Below, one piece after another: positions 8,414-16,810 of a stretch of 21,054 bases of DNA (position 1 is the stretch's first letter; each line of letters starts with the position of its first letter). The DNA comes from Chloroflexota bacterium (GTDB taxonomy: Bacteria > Chloroflexota > Anaerolineae > Ardenticatenales > Ardenticatenaceae). The notes beneath the pieces were generated by a model. It did not search any database. It had not been told where the DNA came from and worked only from the letters and a program-made list of their open reading frames with translations. Made by a program: the position numbers and the translations under genes. The stretch is taken from positions 1 to 21,054 of the forward strand of contig DOUV01000672.1 of assembly GCA_003520455.1 (NCBI GenBank). Direction: 5' to 3'.

Positions 8414-8821
8414 ATGCGCTTTGTCGTCATCGTGCTGCTCATCCTCGGAGCTCACTTCAGCCTGACCCCATTCGCCCCGGCGGCGGCCGGAAAGGGGTGG
8501 GCCCTCTGGCCGTTCGCCACCGACTCGAAACCCTGGCTCAGTGGCGTTGGCGGACTCCCGCAGCAGCCGGGGAGTGCACTCACCCCCGCCCTGGCAGGGG
8601 TCGCCGGCCTCGGCTTCCTTGTCGCCGCGCTCAGCCTCTTCCGGCTGGTGATCCCCGCGGACTGGTGGTCCCCGCTCGTCCTCGTGTCGACGGTTGCCTC
8701 GCTCCTGCTCTACGCGCTGTACTTCGGTCCCTGGGCGCTGCTCCCGATGGCAATCGACGCGGTGCTCCTGTGGGGCATGCTGGTTCAGAACTGGTCGGTG
8801 ATCAGCCTCGGCAGCTCCTGA
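8414..8821 (+). CDS. Hypothetical four-helix membrane protein
   Basis: This 135-residue protein starts with a signal-anchor-like helix (RFVVIVLLILGAHFSL), then a short soluble region with three Trp, then three further hydrophobic helices (ALAGVAGLGFLVAALSLFRL, PLVLVSTVASLLLYALYF, ALLPMAIDAVLLWGMLV). I do not recognise a family. The ATG at 8414 is well placed after AGGAGGA (8401-8407). It stands alone between a terminator-like hairpin and the response regulator gene, about 100 bp before the latter's start. Confidence 0.75.
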   Translation: MRFVVIVLLILGAHFSLTPFAPAAAGKGWALWPFATDSKPWLSGVGGLPQQPGSALTPALAGVAGLGFLVAALSLFRLVIPADWWSPLVLVSTVASLLLYALYFGPWALLPMAIDAVLLWGMLVQNWSVISLGSS

Positions 8822-8921
8822 GGTCGTTCTCTCTATGCGCCCAGCGCTACGACGCCAGTATGCCGGTCCCGGTCGCGAGCCGGCGCGAAGACCGCGCGTC
8901 TCAAGAGGGAGAGGAGGGACT

Positions 8922-9722
8922 ATGGATTGCCATATTGATCTGAGCCCACTCGAACCACTTCGTCGAAGGACGGGCAACGCTCTTCAAGTCAGTCCGGTTC
9001 TGGGAGAAGACGGCCGCCATCGGAACGGGCAGACCGGGGATGGAACGGTTCCGAAGAAACAGATCCCGGCTCGCATCCGGGTTCTGCTGGTAGATGACCA
9101 CGCCCTGGTCCGGTGTGGCCTGGCCACCTTTCTGAAGGAATTCGACGATCTGGAACTCGTCGGGGAAGCGGCCAGCGGCGAAGAGGCCCTGCAGCGCTGT
9201 GCGGCGCTCCAGCCCGACGTGGTTCTGATGGATCTGGTCCTCCCGAAGATAAGCGGGCTCGAGGCGACCCGGACCATCCGGGAGCGCTTTCCCCAGATCC
9301 GGGTCATCGTCCTGACCAGCTTTCTGGAGGAGGCTTTCGTGCAAGGCGCGTTTCAGGCTGGCGCCAGTGGCTATCTGCTCAAGACCGTCATGGCCGAGGA
9401 CCTCGCCCAGGCTATTCGAACGGTCCACTGTGGCCGGCCAGTCCTGGACCCCGAGGCCGGCCCGGTACTGATCCAGGCCACGGCCCAGCCGCCAGCGCCT
9501 GGCCAGAACTTGACGGCGCGGGAGCGGGAGGTGTTAGGCCTGATGACCAAAGGGCTCAGCAACAGCGAGATTGCGGCGCGGTTGGTGGTCAGTCCGTCCA
9601 CAGTCAAGACCCACGTCAGCAGCATCCTGGCGAAGCTGGAGGTGACCACGCGCACGGAGGCGGCTGTCCTTGCGGTGCAATCCGATTGGGTCTTCTGCCA
9701 GGTTTCTGGCTCCCCCATCTGA
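8922..9722 (+). CDS. NarL/FixJ-family response regulator
   Basis: This 266-residue protein has a receiver domain at about 51-170, with acidic pocket DD (58-59), phosphoacceptor Asp104 in VVLMDLVLP, Thr132 in LTS and Lys154 in LLKT. A LuxR-type helix-turn-helix follows at 197-255 (LTAREREVLGLMTKGLSNSEI and VSPSTVKTHVSSILAKLEV). It should be a DNA-binding regulator activated by phosphorylation. No histidine kinase is in the window, so it is an orphan here. The start at 8922 has GAGGAGGGA upstream but leaves a 50-residue polar N-terminal extension that is unusual for the family; no better start is seen nearer the receiver. A long inverted repeat follows the stop. Confidence 0.9.
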   Translation: MDCHIDLSPLEPLRRRTGNALQVSPVLGEDGRHRNGQTGDGTVPKKQIPARIRVLLVDDHALVRCGLATFLKEFDDLELVGEAASGEEALQRCAALQPDVVLMDLVLPKISGLEATRTIRERFPQIRVIVLTSFLEEAFVQGAFQAGASGYLLKTVMAEDLAQAIRTVHCGRPVLDPEAGPVLIQATAQPPAPGQNLTAREREVLGLMTKGLSNSEIAARLVVSPSTVKTHVSSILAKLEVTTRTEAAVLAVQSDWVFCQVSGSPI

Positions 9723-9731
9723 CCGATCACA

Positions 9732-9766
9732 AATTCCCCTGGCCGGCCGATAGTACCAGGGGAATT
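9732..9766. terminator. Perfect inverted repeat after response regulator
   Basis: AATTCCCCTGG (9732-9742) and CCAGGGGAATT (9756-9766) form an 11-bp perfect stem with a 13-nt loop. It begins 10 bp after the regulator stop and ends 81 bp before the BON gene. There is no T-run on the plus strand, so it may be a factor-assisted terminator or a protein-binding operator for the BON gene. Confidence 0.5.
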
Positions 9767-9847
9767 CGCCTGTTACACTCTTGGTTGGTTGAAATGGTGG
9801 CAGGAAGCCACCCCGATCGAGAAGCAAATCGAAAGAAAGGAGCAGGG

Positions 9848-10504
9848 ATGATGAAGAGTGATTCGGAACTCCATCGGGATGTCATGGCCGAACTCCAATG
9901 GGAACCAAGCGTCAACGCGGCCGAGATTGGCATCTCGGGCTCGAAGGGCGTCGTCACGCTGACGGGCATCATCGGGAGCTTCGCCGAGAAGTACAGGGCG
10001 GAGCGCGTGGCCAAACGCGTCGCCGGGGTCCACGCCGTCGCCAACGACATCGAGGTCAGATTGCCCGGCATCAGCAAGCGCAGCGACGCCGATATTGCTC
10101 GGGCGGCCGTCGGCGCCCTGGAATGGAATGCGGTCGTACCGCATGACCGAATCAAGGTCACTGCGCGGCAGGGCTACCTTACTTTAGAAGGTGACGTCGA
10201 TTGGCAACACCAGAAGACAGAAGCCGAGGACGCGGTGCGCAATTTGATGGGTGTGAAAGACGTGATCAACCAGATCACCGTCAAGCCACGGGTCAGGCCA
10301 ACGGACGTCAAAGCCAAGATCGAGGCCGCCTTCAGGCGGAGCGCCGTGCTGGATGCCCAACAGATTACCGTCGAAGCGAGCGACGGCGCAGTAACCCTGC
10401 GCGGCAGCGTCCGCTCGCATGCCGAACGTGACGAAGCCGAGCGGGCAGCTTGGGCCGCCTCGGGGGTCACTCGCGTCGAGAACCACCTGGCCATCAGACC
10501 GTAA
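9848..10504 (+). CDS. Triple BON-domain protein
   Basis: This 218-residue protein is made of three BON domains at about 5-71, 78-147 and 152-217. Each has the helix, strand, Gly (VxLxG) and helix pattern: GVVTLTGIIGSFAEK, GYLTLEGDVDWQHQK and GAVTLRGSVRSHAER, each followed by a V-x-G-V or A-x-G-V and N-x-(I/L) segment. BON domains bind phospholipid or other hydrophobic surfaces in osmotic-stress proteins such as OsmY. No signal peptide is seen, so a cytoplasmic or membrane-peripheral location is likely. The ATG at 9848 has AAGGAG 5 nt ahead; a second ATG at 9851 is also possible. The Hsp20 gene follows, which fits stress induction. Confidence 0.9.
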   Translation: MMKSDSELHRDVMAELQWEPSVNAAEIGISGSKGVVTLTGIIGSFAEKYRAERVAKRVAGVHAVANDIEVRLPGISKRSDADIARAAVGALEWNAVVPHDRIKVTARQGYLTLEGDVDWQHQKTEAEDAVRNLMGVKDVINQITVKPRVRPTDVKAKIEAAFRRSAVLDAQQITVEASDGAVTLRGSVRSHAERDEAERAAWAASGVTRVENHLAIRP

Positions 10505-10592
10505 CGGATCAGGGTACACCCCGGGCCGCGTCCTTGCTTCAAACTGGTCATGCCCATTCACTATTTCTTATGTCAATGGAAAGGAGAGAGCC

Positions 10593-11078
10593 GTGAGTCT
10601 GACGCGATGGGATCCGTTTTCGGATCTGATGAGCCTCCGCGAGGCGATGAACCGGCTCTTTGAAGAGAGCTTTACGCTGGCCCCGCGGCTGGTTGGCGAG
10701 CAGCGAGGGTTCCCTATCGACATGTACGAACAGGACGGCAACATCATCGTCGAGGCGGACATGCCGGGCGTCGCGCCCGAGGAGGTCAACATCCAGGTGC
10801 AGGGCGACCAACTGCTCATCAAGGCCGAGAGCCGGCGTGAGGAGGAGAAGGCGGAGCAACAGTTTTACCGCCACGAGCGCACGGTGCGGCGCTACACACG
10901 GATGGTTCCGCTGCCAGTTCCCGTGAAGACCGACCAGGCCGAGGCCTCGTTCGAGAACGGCACGCTGAAGATTCGCCTGCCCAAGAGCGAGCAAGCCCGC
11001 GCCCGGCGCATCGAGGTCAAGGGCGAGCAGCCGATGCTGGCAGGCGAGACCGGTGAAACGCAGGGCGAGCGTCAGTAG
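10593..11078 (+). CDS. hsp20: Hsp20/alpha-crystallin small heat shock protein
   Basis: This 161-residue chaperone starts SLTRWDPFSDLMSLREAMNR, typical of bacterial Hsp20. Its alpha-crystallin domain runs from about 42 to 138 with IDMYEQDGNIIVEADMPGV, the RREEEKAEQQFYRHER arm, and the conserved A-x-x-x-N-G-x-L motif in ASFENGTLKIRLPK. It holds unfolding proteins in a refoldable state. The start is GTG at 10593, 5 nt after AAGGAGAGA; the in-frame ATG far upstream lies inside the BON gene. A 10-bp stem hairpin follows the gene. I see no CIRCE element ahead of it. Confidence 0.95.
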   Translation: MSLTRWDPFSDLMSLREAMNRLFEESFTLAPRLVGEQRGFPIDMYEQDGNIIVEADMPGVAPEEVNIQVQGDQLLIKAESRREEEKAEQQFYRHERTVRRYTRMVPLPVPVKTDQAEASFENGTLKIRLPKSEQARARRIEVKGEQPMLAGETGETQGERQ

Positions 11079-11112
11079 GCCGCCTTGGGACTGTCCATCC
11101 ACCATTGCACGT

Positions 11113-11143
11113 GGGGGCTGCCAGGTGACACCCGGCAGCCCCC
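11113..11143 (+). terminator. Hairpin after hsp20
   Basis: GGGGGCTGCC (11113-11122) and GGCAGCCCCC (11134-11143) form a perfect 10-bp stem with an 11-nt loop, 34 bp after the Hsp20 stop. There is no T-run, but the position and stability fit a terminator. Confidence 0.55.
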
Positions 11144-11227
11144 GGCTGCGCGAGGCGTCTCGAGCCTCGTTGGTCCTGGCATAAGACAGCCGGCGCTCTC
11201 TGCACTCCGGGGGTGTTTTCTGAAGGC

Positions 11228-11368
11228 GTAACTATTCAGCCGGGAAGAGAAGGGGCAGACTTCCGAAGTCTCAGCGCAGATTTTGCCACAGAATGTGTTC
11301 TAGAGCGACCATCCTGCTTTGATAGCAAATGCTCCGCAGAGACTTCGGAAGTCTAGCTGAATAGTTAC
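11228..11368. mobile_element. MITE, 141 bp, with TIRs and 8-bp target duplication
   Basis: The ends are perfect 13-bp inverted repeats, GTAACTATTCAGC (11228-11240) and GCTGAATAGTTAC (11356-11368). The element is flanked on both sides by the identical 8-mer CTGAAGGC (11220-11227 and 11369-11376), a target-site duplication. Inside each end lies a palindrome, AGACTTCCGAAGTCT at 11257-11271 and its complement form at 11340-11354. It has no coding capacity. A GTAA terminus with 8-bp duplication is what IS66-family transposons produce, so that parent is a reasonable guess. Confidence 0.9.
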
Positions 11369-11419
11369 CTGAAGGCAACAAAACGTGTGAACCAGTCGTA
11401 GAGCCGGGAAAAGAACGAC

Positions 11420-11857
11420 ATGATGGATGAACGGTTGGCTTCGGTTTCGAAGGGGTGGGCCGACCGGCTTGAACGTAAGATTGCAGTGCTTGACCAGAAA
11501 CTATCCGCCTGCCTACCCGACAGAACGGGGGAAAGCGAACACGGCAACCTCGAGATCCTGGCTGGACTCACGGCCATGCTGAACGACTTGCGTCAGGTAG
11601 AGGTCCTGGCCCAAGGGCTCTCGGACAAGAAGACCCGTCGAGGGAATACGAACCTGATTGACCGATCGAGTCATGAGCCTCGTGAAACGACCGTCAGTCG
11701 TGCGACCGCCGCCGCTCCTCATGGACAACCGGAACCGCCCAGCGCGCGCTTGCTGGCACTCCACGTCGAGAGAGTCGGATCAGGCTTTTGCCTCACCCGA
11801 GTAAGTTCTCTGGCGTGTGGCGAGCGAGACGAATCTCGGATAGTACCTCCTTCGTGA
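11420..11857 (+). CDS. Hypothetical protein, doubtful
   Basis: The open frame encodes 145 residues. The first 75 or so look like a plausible charged helical protein (SKGWADRLERKIAVLDQKL and LEILAGLTAMLNDLRQVEVLAQGL), while the rest is rich in Arg, Ser and Pro and looks non-coding. There is only a weak purine tract before the ATG and no family is recognised. It begins 43 bp after the target duplication of the MITE, so its promoter region may have been altered by that insertion. It could be a short real gene whose stop was lost, or chance. Confidence 0.35.
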   Translation: MMDERLASVSKGWADRLERKIAVLDQKLSACLPDRTGESEHGNLEILAGLTAMLNDLRQVEVLAQGLSDKKTRRGNTNLIDRSSHEPRETTVSRATAAAPHGQPEPPSARLLALHVERVGSGFCLTRVSSLACGERDESRIVPPS

Positions 11858-12008
11858 CCGGGCCGGCCATGCCGGTCGATGGCGGCATCGTTGCGCCGTG
11901 GGACAAGACTGACAAACGCATCGAGGGGACGGCAGAGTCGCAACGTATTGCAAATCGCATTTCTTAGGGCAGAAAGCACGAGTCGGAATCAGCGCGTGGA
12001 GCAAAGTC

Positions 12009-13061
12009 ATGACACCCATTGATACCGTGTTAATCGTCTGGTTCATTGCAACAGGCCTCTCGGCGGCCTACGTGGCCTGGGATGCCTGGACGAACAATCC
12101 CCAACTCACGATCATGCGGTGGGGCTGGCTGCTGATTACACTCTACACCGGCCCCATCGGGGCCGCGCTCTATCTCTTGTCGTGCAAAGAGCCAAGACCC
12201 GGCCAACATGAGACGTTCATCGCGCCGCGCTGGAAGCAAGCCCTGGGCTCGACGATTCACTGCCTGGCCGGCGATGCAACCGGGATCATCGTGGCCGCCG
12301 CGATTTCAATGGCACTGCGTCTGCCCACGTGGCTGGATCTGATTTCCGAGTATGTCTTTGGCTTCGCCTTCGGGCTGTTCATCTTCCAGGCACTCTTTAT
12401 GCAGGACATGCTTGGGGGGTCCTACCTCATGGCCGTCCGTCGGACCCTGCTGCCAGAGTGGCTCTCGATGAATGCGTTGATGGGTGCGATGGTGCCGGTG
12501 ATGGTGATCTTGATGGGCCGGAACATGACCACCATGGATCCGGCCTCACTCCGCTTCTGGGGGGTGATGTCGCTCGCGACGCTGGCCGGCCTGGTGGTCG
12601 CCTACCCGGTCAACTGGTGGCTGGTCGCAACCGGTCTGAAGCACGGGATGGGCACCGTGCGTGCCCTGGGGACGGGGGGCCACAGTCTGGCGGCCGAGCG
12701 AGCCCTGATCACCGCCAAGACGGGGGAAGTGCCGGGACCAACGGCTGAGACGACGCGGGCGGCTCGTGCGGTGGCGGCGCCCGGTACGCCAGGAAGAGCG
12801 AGTATCGCCGGGCAAGACTATCCGAGTCACCTGCCGGCCGAAGGTCCCGCGGCCGGATCGCACGGCGAACAGGCGCAAACGCCGAAGATGTCGAGGCCGC
12901 AAGTTGCGGCCGTTTCGCTGCTGACCCTCCTGGCCCTCGCAGCCGGCCTCCTGCTCGCGGCGCGCTTCGGCGACCTCACGGTGCGTGCGGCGATGGGGCA
13001 GGCACTTGTGGATGGATCCAACATCGGCCGCCAACTCCCGCTCAAGCTGCCGGGGGCTTGA
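12009..13061 (+). CDS. DUF4396 multi-pass membrane protein
   Basis: This 350-residue protein has N-terminal helices at about 5-22 and 38-58 (LLITLYTGPIGAALYLLSC), the conserved FIAPRWKQALGSTIHCLAGD block, then helices including YVFGFAFGLFIFQALFMQDM, LMGAMVPVMVILMG and LAGLVVAYPVNWWLVATGLKHGMG. These are the hallmark segments of DUF4396. A polar linker (about 225-295) leads to a last helix at 298-318. The function of the family is unknown; it is often found near metal and redox genes. The ATG at 12009 has a GGAG 8 nt ahead. Its 3' end overlaps the convergent hypothetical gene by 20 bp. A broken second copy lies at 1-198. Confidence 0.88.
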   Translation: MTPIDTVLIVWFIATGLSAAYVAWDAWTNNPQLTIMRWGWLLITLYTGPIGAALYLLSCKEPRPGQHETFIAPRWKQALGSTIHCLAGDATGIIVAAAISMALRLPTWLDLISEYVFGFAFGLFIFQALFMQDMLGGSYLMAVRRTLLPEWLSMNALMGAMVPVMVILMGRNMTTMDPASLRFWGVMSLATLAGLVVAYPVNWWLVATGLKHGMGTVRALGTGGHSLAAERALITAKTGEVPGPTAETTRAARAVAAPGTPGRASIAGQDYPSHLPAEGPAAGSHGEQAQTPKMSRPQVAAVSLLTLLALAAGLLLAARFGDLTVRAAMGQALVDGSNIGRQLPLKLPGA

Positions 13062-13458
13062 GCGAGCCGTAATACGGCCAGAAGACTGTCTCCAGCCACT
13101 CGCCGATACTCTCGGCCAGGTCATCAGGGTTGACACCGTGGGTCCCGATCAGCGCGAAGAAGAGGCAGCGACCGGCCGTCACCGGCGACAGGCCGGCCGA
13201 CCACACCCGCAACCCCCACGGCCCGCCGGCCCTCTGATACTGGCCGACCGCCCACGTCAGGAACTCGAGGGCGTACCAGCCGCGCTCGTCCGGGTCGATG
13301 CGGAACGACACGTAGCACGTACCCATCGGCCACTGGCCGGGCTGCGGATCGGGGTGGCCGCCACAACTGCCGCGGGTGACGACACCCGGGACCTGGTTCA
13401 AGACATCCACCAGCCGCCTGATCCGTTCGTCGAGGGTGTCGTCAGGTATATCCTCCAT
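13042..13458 (-). CDS. Hypothetical protein, convergent to DUF4396 gene
   Basis: This 138-residue soluble protein begins MEDIPDDTLDERIRRLVDVL. Visible features are a TRGSCGGHPDPQPGQ segment, strands YVSFRIDPDERGWYALEFLTW and LRVWSAGL, and an acidic helix DDLAESIGEWLETVFWPYYG near the end. I do not recognise the family. The start at 13458 is chosen for the GGAGGAG ribosome site just ahead; the open frame extends to 13572 but that part is Arg- and Gly-rich and unlikely to be coding. It overlaps the DUF4396 gene tail-to-tail by 20 bp. Confidence 0.65.
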   Translation of the reverse strand: MEDIPDDTLDERIRRLVDVLNQVPGVVTRGSCGGHPDPQPGQWPMGTCYVSFRIDPDERGWYALEFLTWAVGQYQRAGGPWGLRVWSAGLSPVTAGRCLFFALIGTHGVNPDDLAESIGEWLETVFWPYYGSLKPPAA

Positions 13459-13795
13459 CGCTGCTCCTCCTCTTCTGCGACCCCTTCCAGTGTATCGGCC
13501 AGGGGGAAGGGGTGTCAAGAGGATTTGCGCGACTCCGTAGCTGCTCCCACGAGCTCCCAGCCGGCCAGACACACGTCGCGATGCTCGTCAGGGACGGTCG
13601 TCCAGGCTATTTGGCCTGTTGTCCAGGGGGCCAAATGGCGCTGGTACGAACCTCGTGCGAGGGGAGAGAATAGGCGTGGCCACTCCTAGTCCAATGAAAG
13701 AGGGTTAAGTTGCATCTGTCTCGGGCGGGGGCCATAGCACCTCGTCCGGTGGATGTTTCCACTGTACGTGCTGGCAACAAGGAGGTGAACATCCC
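13459..13795. other. Intergenic region before formate dehydrogenase
   Basis: This 337-bp divergent region holds an inverted repeat (ACCCCTTCC at 13480-13488 with GGAAGGGGT at 13505-13513), repeat copy C (13607-13676) and the strong AAGGAGGTGA ribosome site of the formate dehydrogenase alpha gene. I see no clear promoter hexamers. Confidence 0.6.
13607..13676 (+). repeat. Intergenic repeat copy C, shortened
   Basis: Third copy of the dispersed repeat: stem ATTTGGCC (13609-13616) with GGCCAAAT (13629-13636), then the core TGGCGCTGGT, GAACCTCGTGCGAGGGGAGA and GAATAGG. The purine-rich distal half seen in copies A and B is absent. It lies 119 bp before the formate dehydrogenase alpha start. Confidence 0.82.
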
Positions 13796-16795
13796 ATGCA
13801 AGTCAATCGGAGAGACTTCTTGAAGATTTCGGGGGCGGCGACGGGGAGCTTGCTGCTCCCTGTCGGCGGTGCCCTGGCGGCCGAGGCCCGCAAATTCCCC
13901 CTGCGCCGGCGCATCGGCGAGGTGCCGACCATCTGTACCTACTGCGCTGTCGGGTGCGGCGCCATCGTCGGCACCCAGGACGGCAAGGTTGTCAACATCG
14001 AGGGCGACCCCAACCATCCCATCAACCGAGGCACCTTGTGCAGCAAGGGCATGGCCATGCTCCAGATCCCCCACAATCCCGAGCGCGTGACCAGGGTGTT
14101 GTACCGCGCTCCGGGGAGCGACCGATGGGAGGAAAGGAGCTGGGACTGGGCCATCTCCCGCATCGCCAGGCGCATCAAGGAGACCCGCGACGCCAACTGG
14201 ACCGGCAAGACGGCCGCCAGCAAGGTCGTCAATCGCACCGAAGGTATCGCCTTCCTGGGCGGCTCCCAGAACACCAACGAAGAGTGCTACCTGTGGGTGA
14301 AGGCCGCCCGCGCCCTGGGCCTGGTGTACATCGAACACCAGGCGCGCATATGACACTCCCCTACTGTTGCGGCTCTGGCAGAGTCGTTCGGTAGAGGAGC
14401 GATGACCAACCACTGGACCGACATCGGTAACGCCGATGTGATCATGCTCATGGGCAGCAACGCTGCCGAAAACCACCCCGTCGCCTGGAGGTGGGTGGAA
14501 AAAGCCCGTGATGACAACCACGCGACGCTCATCAGCGTCGATCCCCGCTTCACCCGCACCTCGTCCCTCGCCGATATTTACGCCCCACTGCGCTCGGGCA
14601 CCGACATCGCCTTCATCGGCGGGATGATCAATTACATCCTGGAGAACGCGCTCTATCACGAGCAGTACGTCGCCGAATACACGAACGCTGCCTTCCTGGT
14701 CAACCCGGCCTATGATTTCGACCCAGCCACCGGACTGTTCAGCGGCTACGATCCCGCGACGCGGAGCTACGACAAGTCTACGTGGACCTACCAGGTGGAT
14801 GAGAACGGGGTGCCTCTGCGGGACAAGACGCTCCGGGACCCCAACTCCGTGTTCCAGATCTTGAAGAAGCACTACAGCCGCTACGATCTGGATACCGTTT
14901 CACAGATCACCGGCACGCCCAAGGACAAGCTCGTCGAGGTCTACAAGGCTTACGGAGCAACGGGAGAACCGGGCAAAGCCGGCACGATTATGTACGCCAT
15001 GGGGGGCACGCAGCACACCTACGGCACCCAGAACGTGCGCAGCTACGCCGTCGTGCAGTTGCTGCTGGGCAACGCCGGGGTGGCCGGCGGCGGCGTGAAT
15101 GCCCTGCGCGGCCTGCACAACGTCCAGGGCTCCACCGACATGTGCCTGCTGTTCCACATCCTGCCCGGGTATCTCAGTACCCCCGTCGAGGCAGACCAGA
15201 GCCTGACGCAGTACCTGGAGCGGGTGACGCCCACCACCAACGACCCCAACAGTGTCAATTGGTGGAAGAACTACCCCAAGTACATGGTCAGCCTGCTCAA
15301 GGCCTGGTTCGGTGATGCCGCCACCCAGGAAAACGACTTCGGCTTCAACTGGCTGCCCAAGAACAGCGGCAACTACTCCCACATCGCTCTCTTCGAGGCC
15401 ATGTACGCCGGCGATATCAAAGGGTTCATCGTCTTCGGGCAGAACCCGGCGGTGGCCGGTCCCAACGCTAACATGGAACGCAAGGCCATGGAGAACCTGG
15501 ACTGGATGGTGGCCATGGACCTGTGGGAGACGGAGACGGCCAACTTCTGGCGGCGCCCGGACGTCAACCCGGCCGACATCGATACCGAGGTCTTCCTGCT
15601 GCCGGCCGCTTCCCACGTAGAACGAGACGGTTCAGTCACTAATTCGGGACGCTGGCTCCAGTGGCGCTGGAAGGCCATCGACCCGCTCGGCGACTCCAAG
15701 CCCGATATGTGGACCACCAACCAGATTATACGTGAGGTGCGCCGGCTCTACCAGGAGGAGGGCGGTGCCTTCCCCGAGCCCATCCTGAACCTGACCTGGA
15801 ACTACGGCGACGGCCTCCCCGACGCCGAGCAGGTGGCCCGCGAGGTCAGCGGCACGGCGTTGGTGGATCTGAAAGATGCCGACGGCAATGTCATCGTCAA
15901 GGCCGGAGCGCAGGTCAAGAACTTCACCCAACTACGCGACGACGGCTCCACGGCCTGCGGCAACTGGCTGTACAACTATTTCACAGAGGAAGGCAACCTG
16001 GCCAAGAAGCGCGATCCGGTGGACCGGTCCGGCATCGGCCTCTACTCCGACTGGGGGTGGAACTGGCCCGTCAACCGGCGCATCATCTACAACCGGGCCT
16101 CGGTGCACCCGGTGACCGGCAAGCCGTGGGACAAGGAGCATCCGGTCATCAAGTGGGATGCCGCCGCCAAGAAGTGGGTCGGCGACGTGCCCGACGGCGG
16201 CACGCCACCGGGCACGATCCTGCCCTTCATCATGAAGCCCGAGGGGGTGGCCCGCCTGTTCGGCTTCGGCCTCACCGATGGCCCCTTCCCCGAACACTAC
16301 GAGCCCTGGGAGAGCCCGGTGAAGAACGCTCTGTCCAAGACCCAGTTCAATCCGGTCTTCAAAATCTGGGCATCGGAGATGGACTACAAGGGCGAGGCCG
16401 ATCGGTTCCCCATCGTGGCCACTACCTACCGCCTGACGGAGCACATGCAGGCGGGAGCCATGAGCATGTACCTGCCCTGGCTGGTGGAAATGCAACCCGA
16501 GCTCTTTGTGGAGATGAGCAAGGAACTGGCCGCCGAGAAGGGTATTAATAACGGCGATGAGGTCATGGTCGAATCGGCCCGCGGCCAGGTGCGGGGTGTG
16601 GCCATCGTCACCCAGCGCTTCAAGCCCTTCAGCATCAATGGCCAAACGGTGCACCAGGTGGGCATTCCCTGGCACTACAGTTCCATGGGGCTGGTCAAAG
16701 GCGACAGTGCCAATGTGCTGACCCCCCACGTGGGTGATGCCAACACCATGATGCCTGAGTACAAGGCCTTCCTGTGCAACGTTGAGAAGGCGTAG
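13796..16795 (+). CDS. fdnG: Formate dehydrogenase alpha subunit, selenoprotein
   Basis: The catalytic subunit, 999 residues, binds molybdopterin and oxidises formate to CO2. The N-terminus NRRDFLKISGAATG is a Tat signal, so the enzyme is exported folded. Cys47, Cys50, Cys54 and Cys82 (CTYCAVGC, then LCSKG) hold a [4Fe-4S] cluster. An in-frame TGA at 14351-14353 is read as selenocysteine 186: flanking HQARI and HSPTVAALAESFGRGAM match the active-site region of Sec formate dehydrogenases, including the His after Sec. Frame continues with TNHWTDIGNADVIMLMGSNAAENHPVAW and runs to 16795 without another stop. The ATG at 14402 is internal, not a start. Length fits the FdnG/FdoG type. AAGGAGGTGA precedes the start. 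SelA/SelB, tRNA-Sec and FdhD must be elsewhere. Confidence 0.95.
14351..14399 (+). promoter_or_regulatory. UGA Sec codon with bacterial SECIS-like hairpin
   Basis: The TGA (14351-14353) is followed by a stem-loop of the size and position expected for a bacterial SECIS. The outer stem pairs 14356-14364 (CTCCCCTAC) with 14391-14399 (GTAGAGGAG), with one mismatch. An upper stem pairs 14371-14376 (GGCTCT) with 14380-14385 (AGAGTC) around a small GGC loop. SelB would bind the apex and direct Sec insertion. Confidence 0.82.
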
Positions 16796-16810
16796 AAGGA
16801 GGTGGAAGAG

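Noticed and set aside
11365..11421. Minus-strand start MSFFSRLYDWFTRFVAF interrupted by the MITE
   Set aside because: It looks like a gene start cut by the insertion, but joining it across the excised MITE gives a short low-quality frame through the Hsp20 terminator, so a disrupted gene is not supported.
13607..14872. A 421-codon minus-strand open frame
   Set aside because: It is opposite fdnG and repeat copy C; its C-terminal residues are simply the translated repeat.
14402..16795. A separate second molybdopterin oxidoreductase gene starting at ATG 14402
   Set aside because: It is the same frame as the upstream piece and the junction is a conserved Sec site, so this is one gene.
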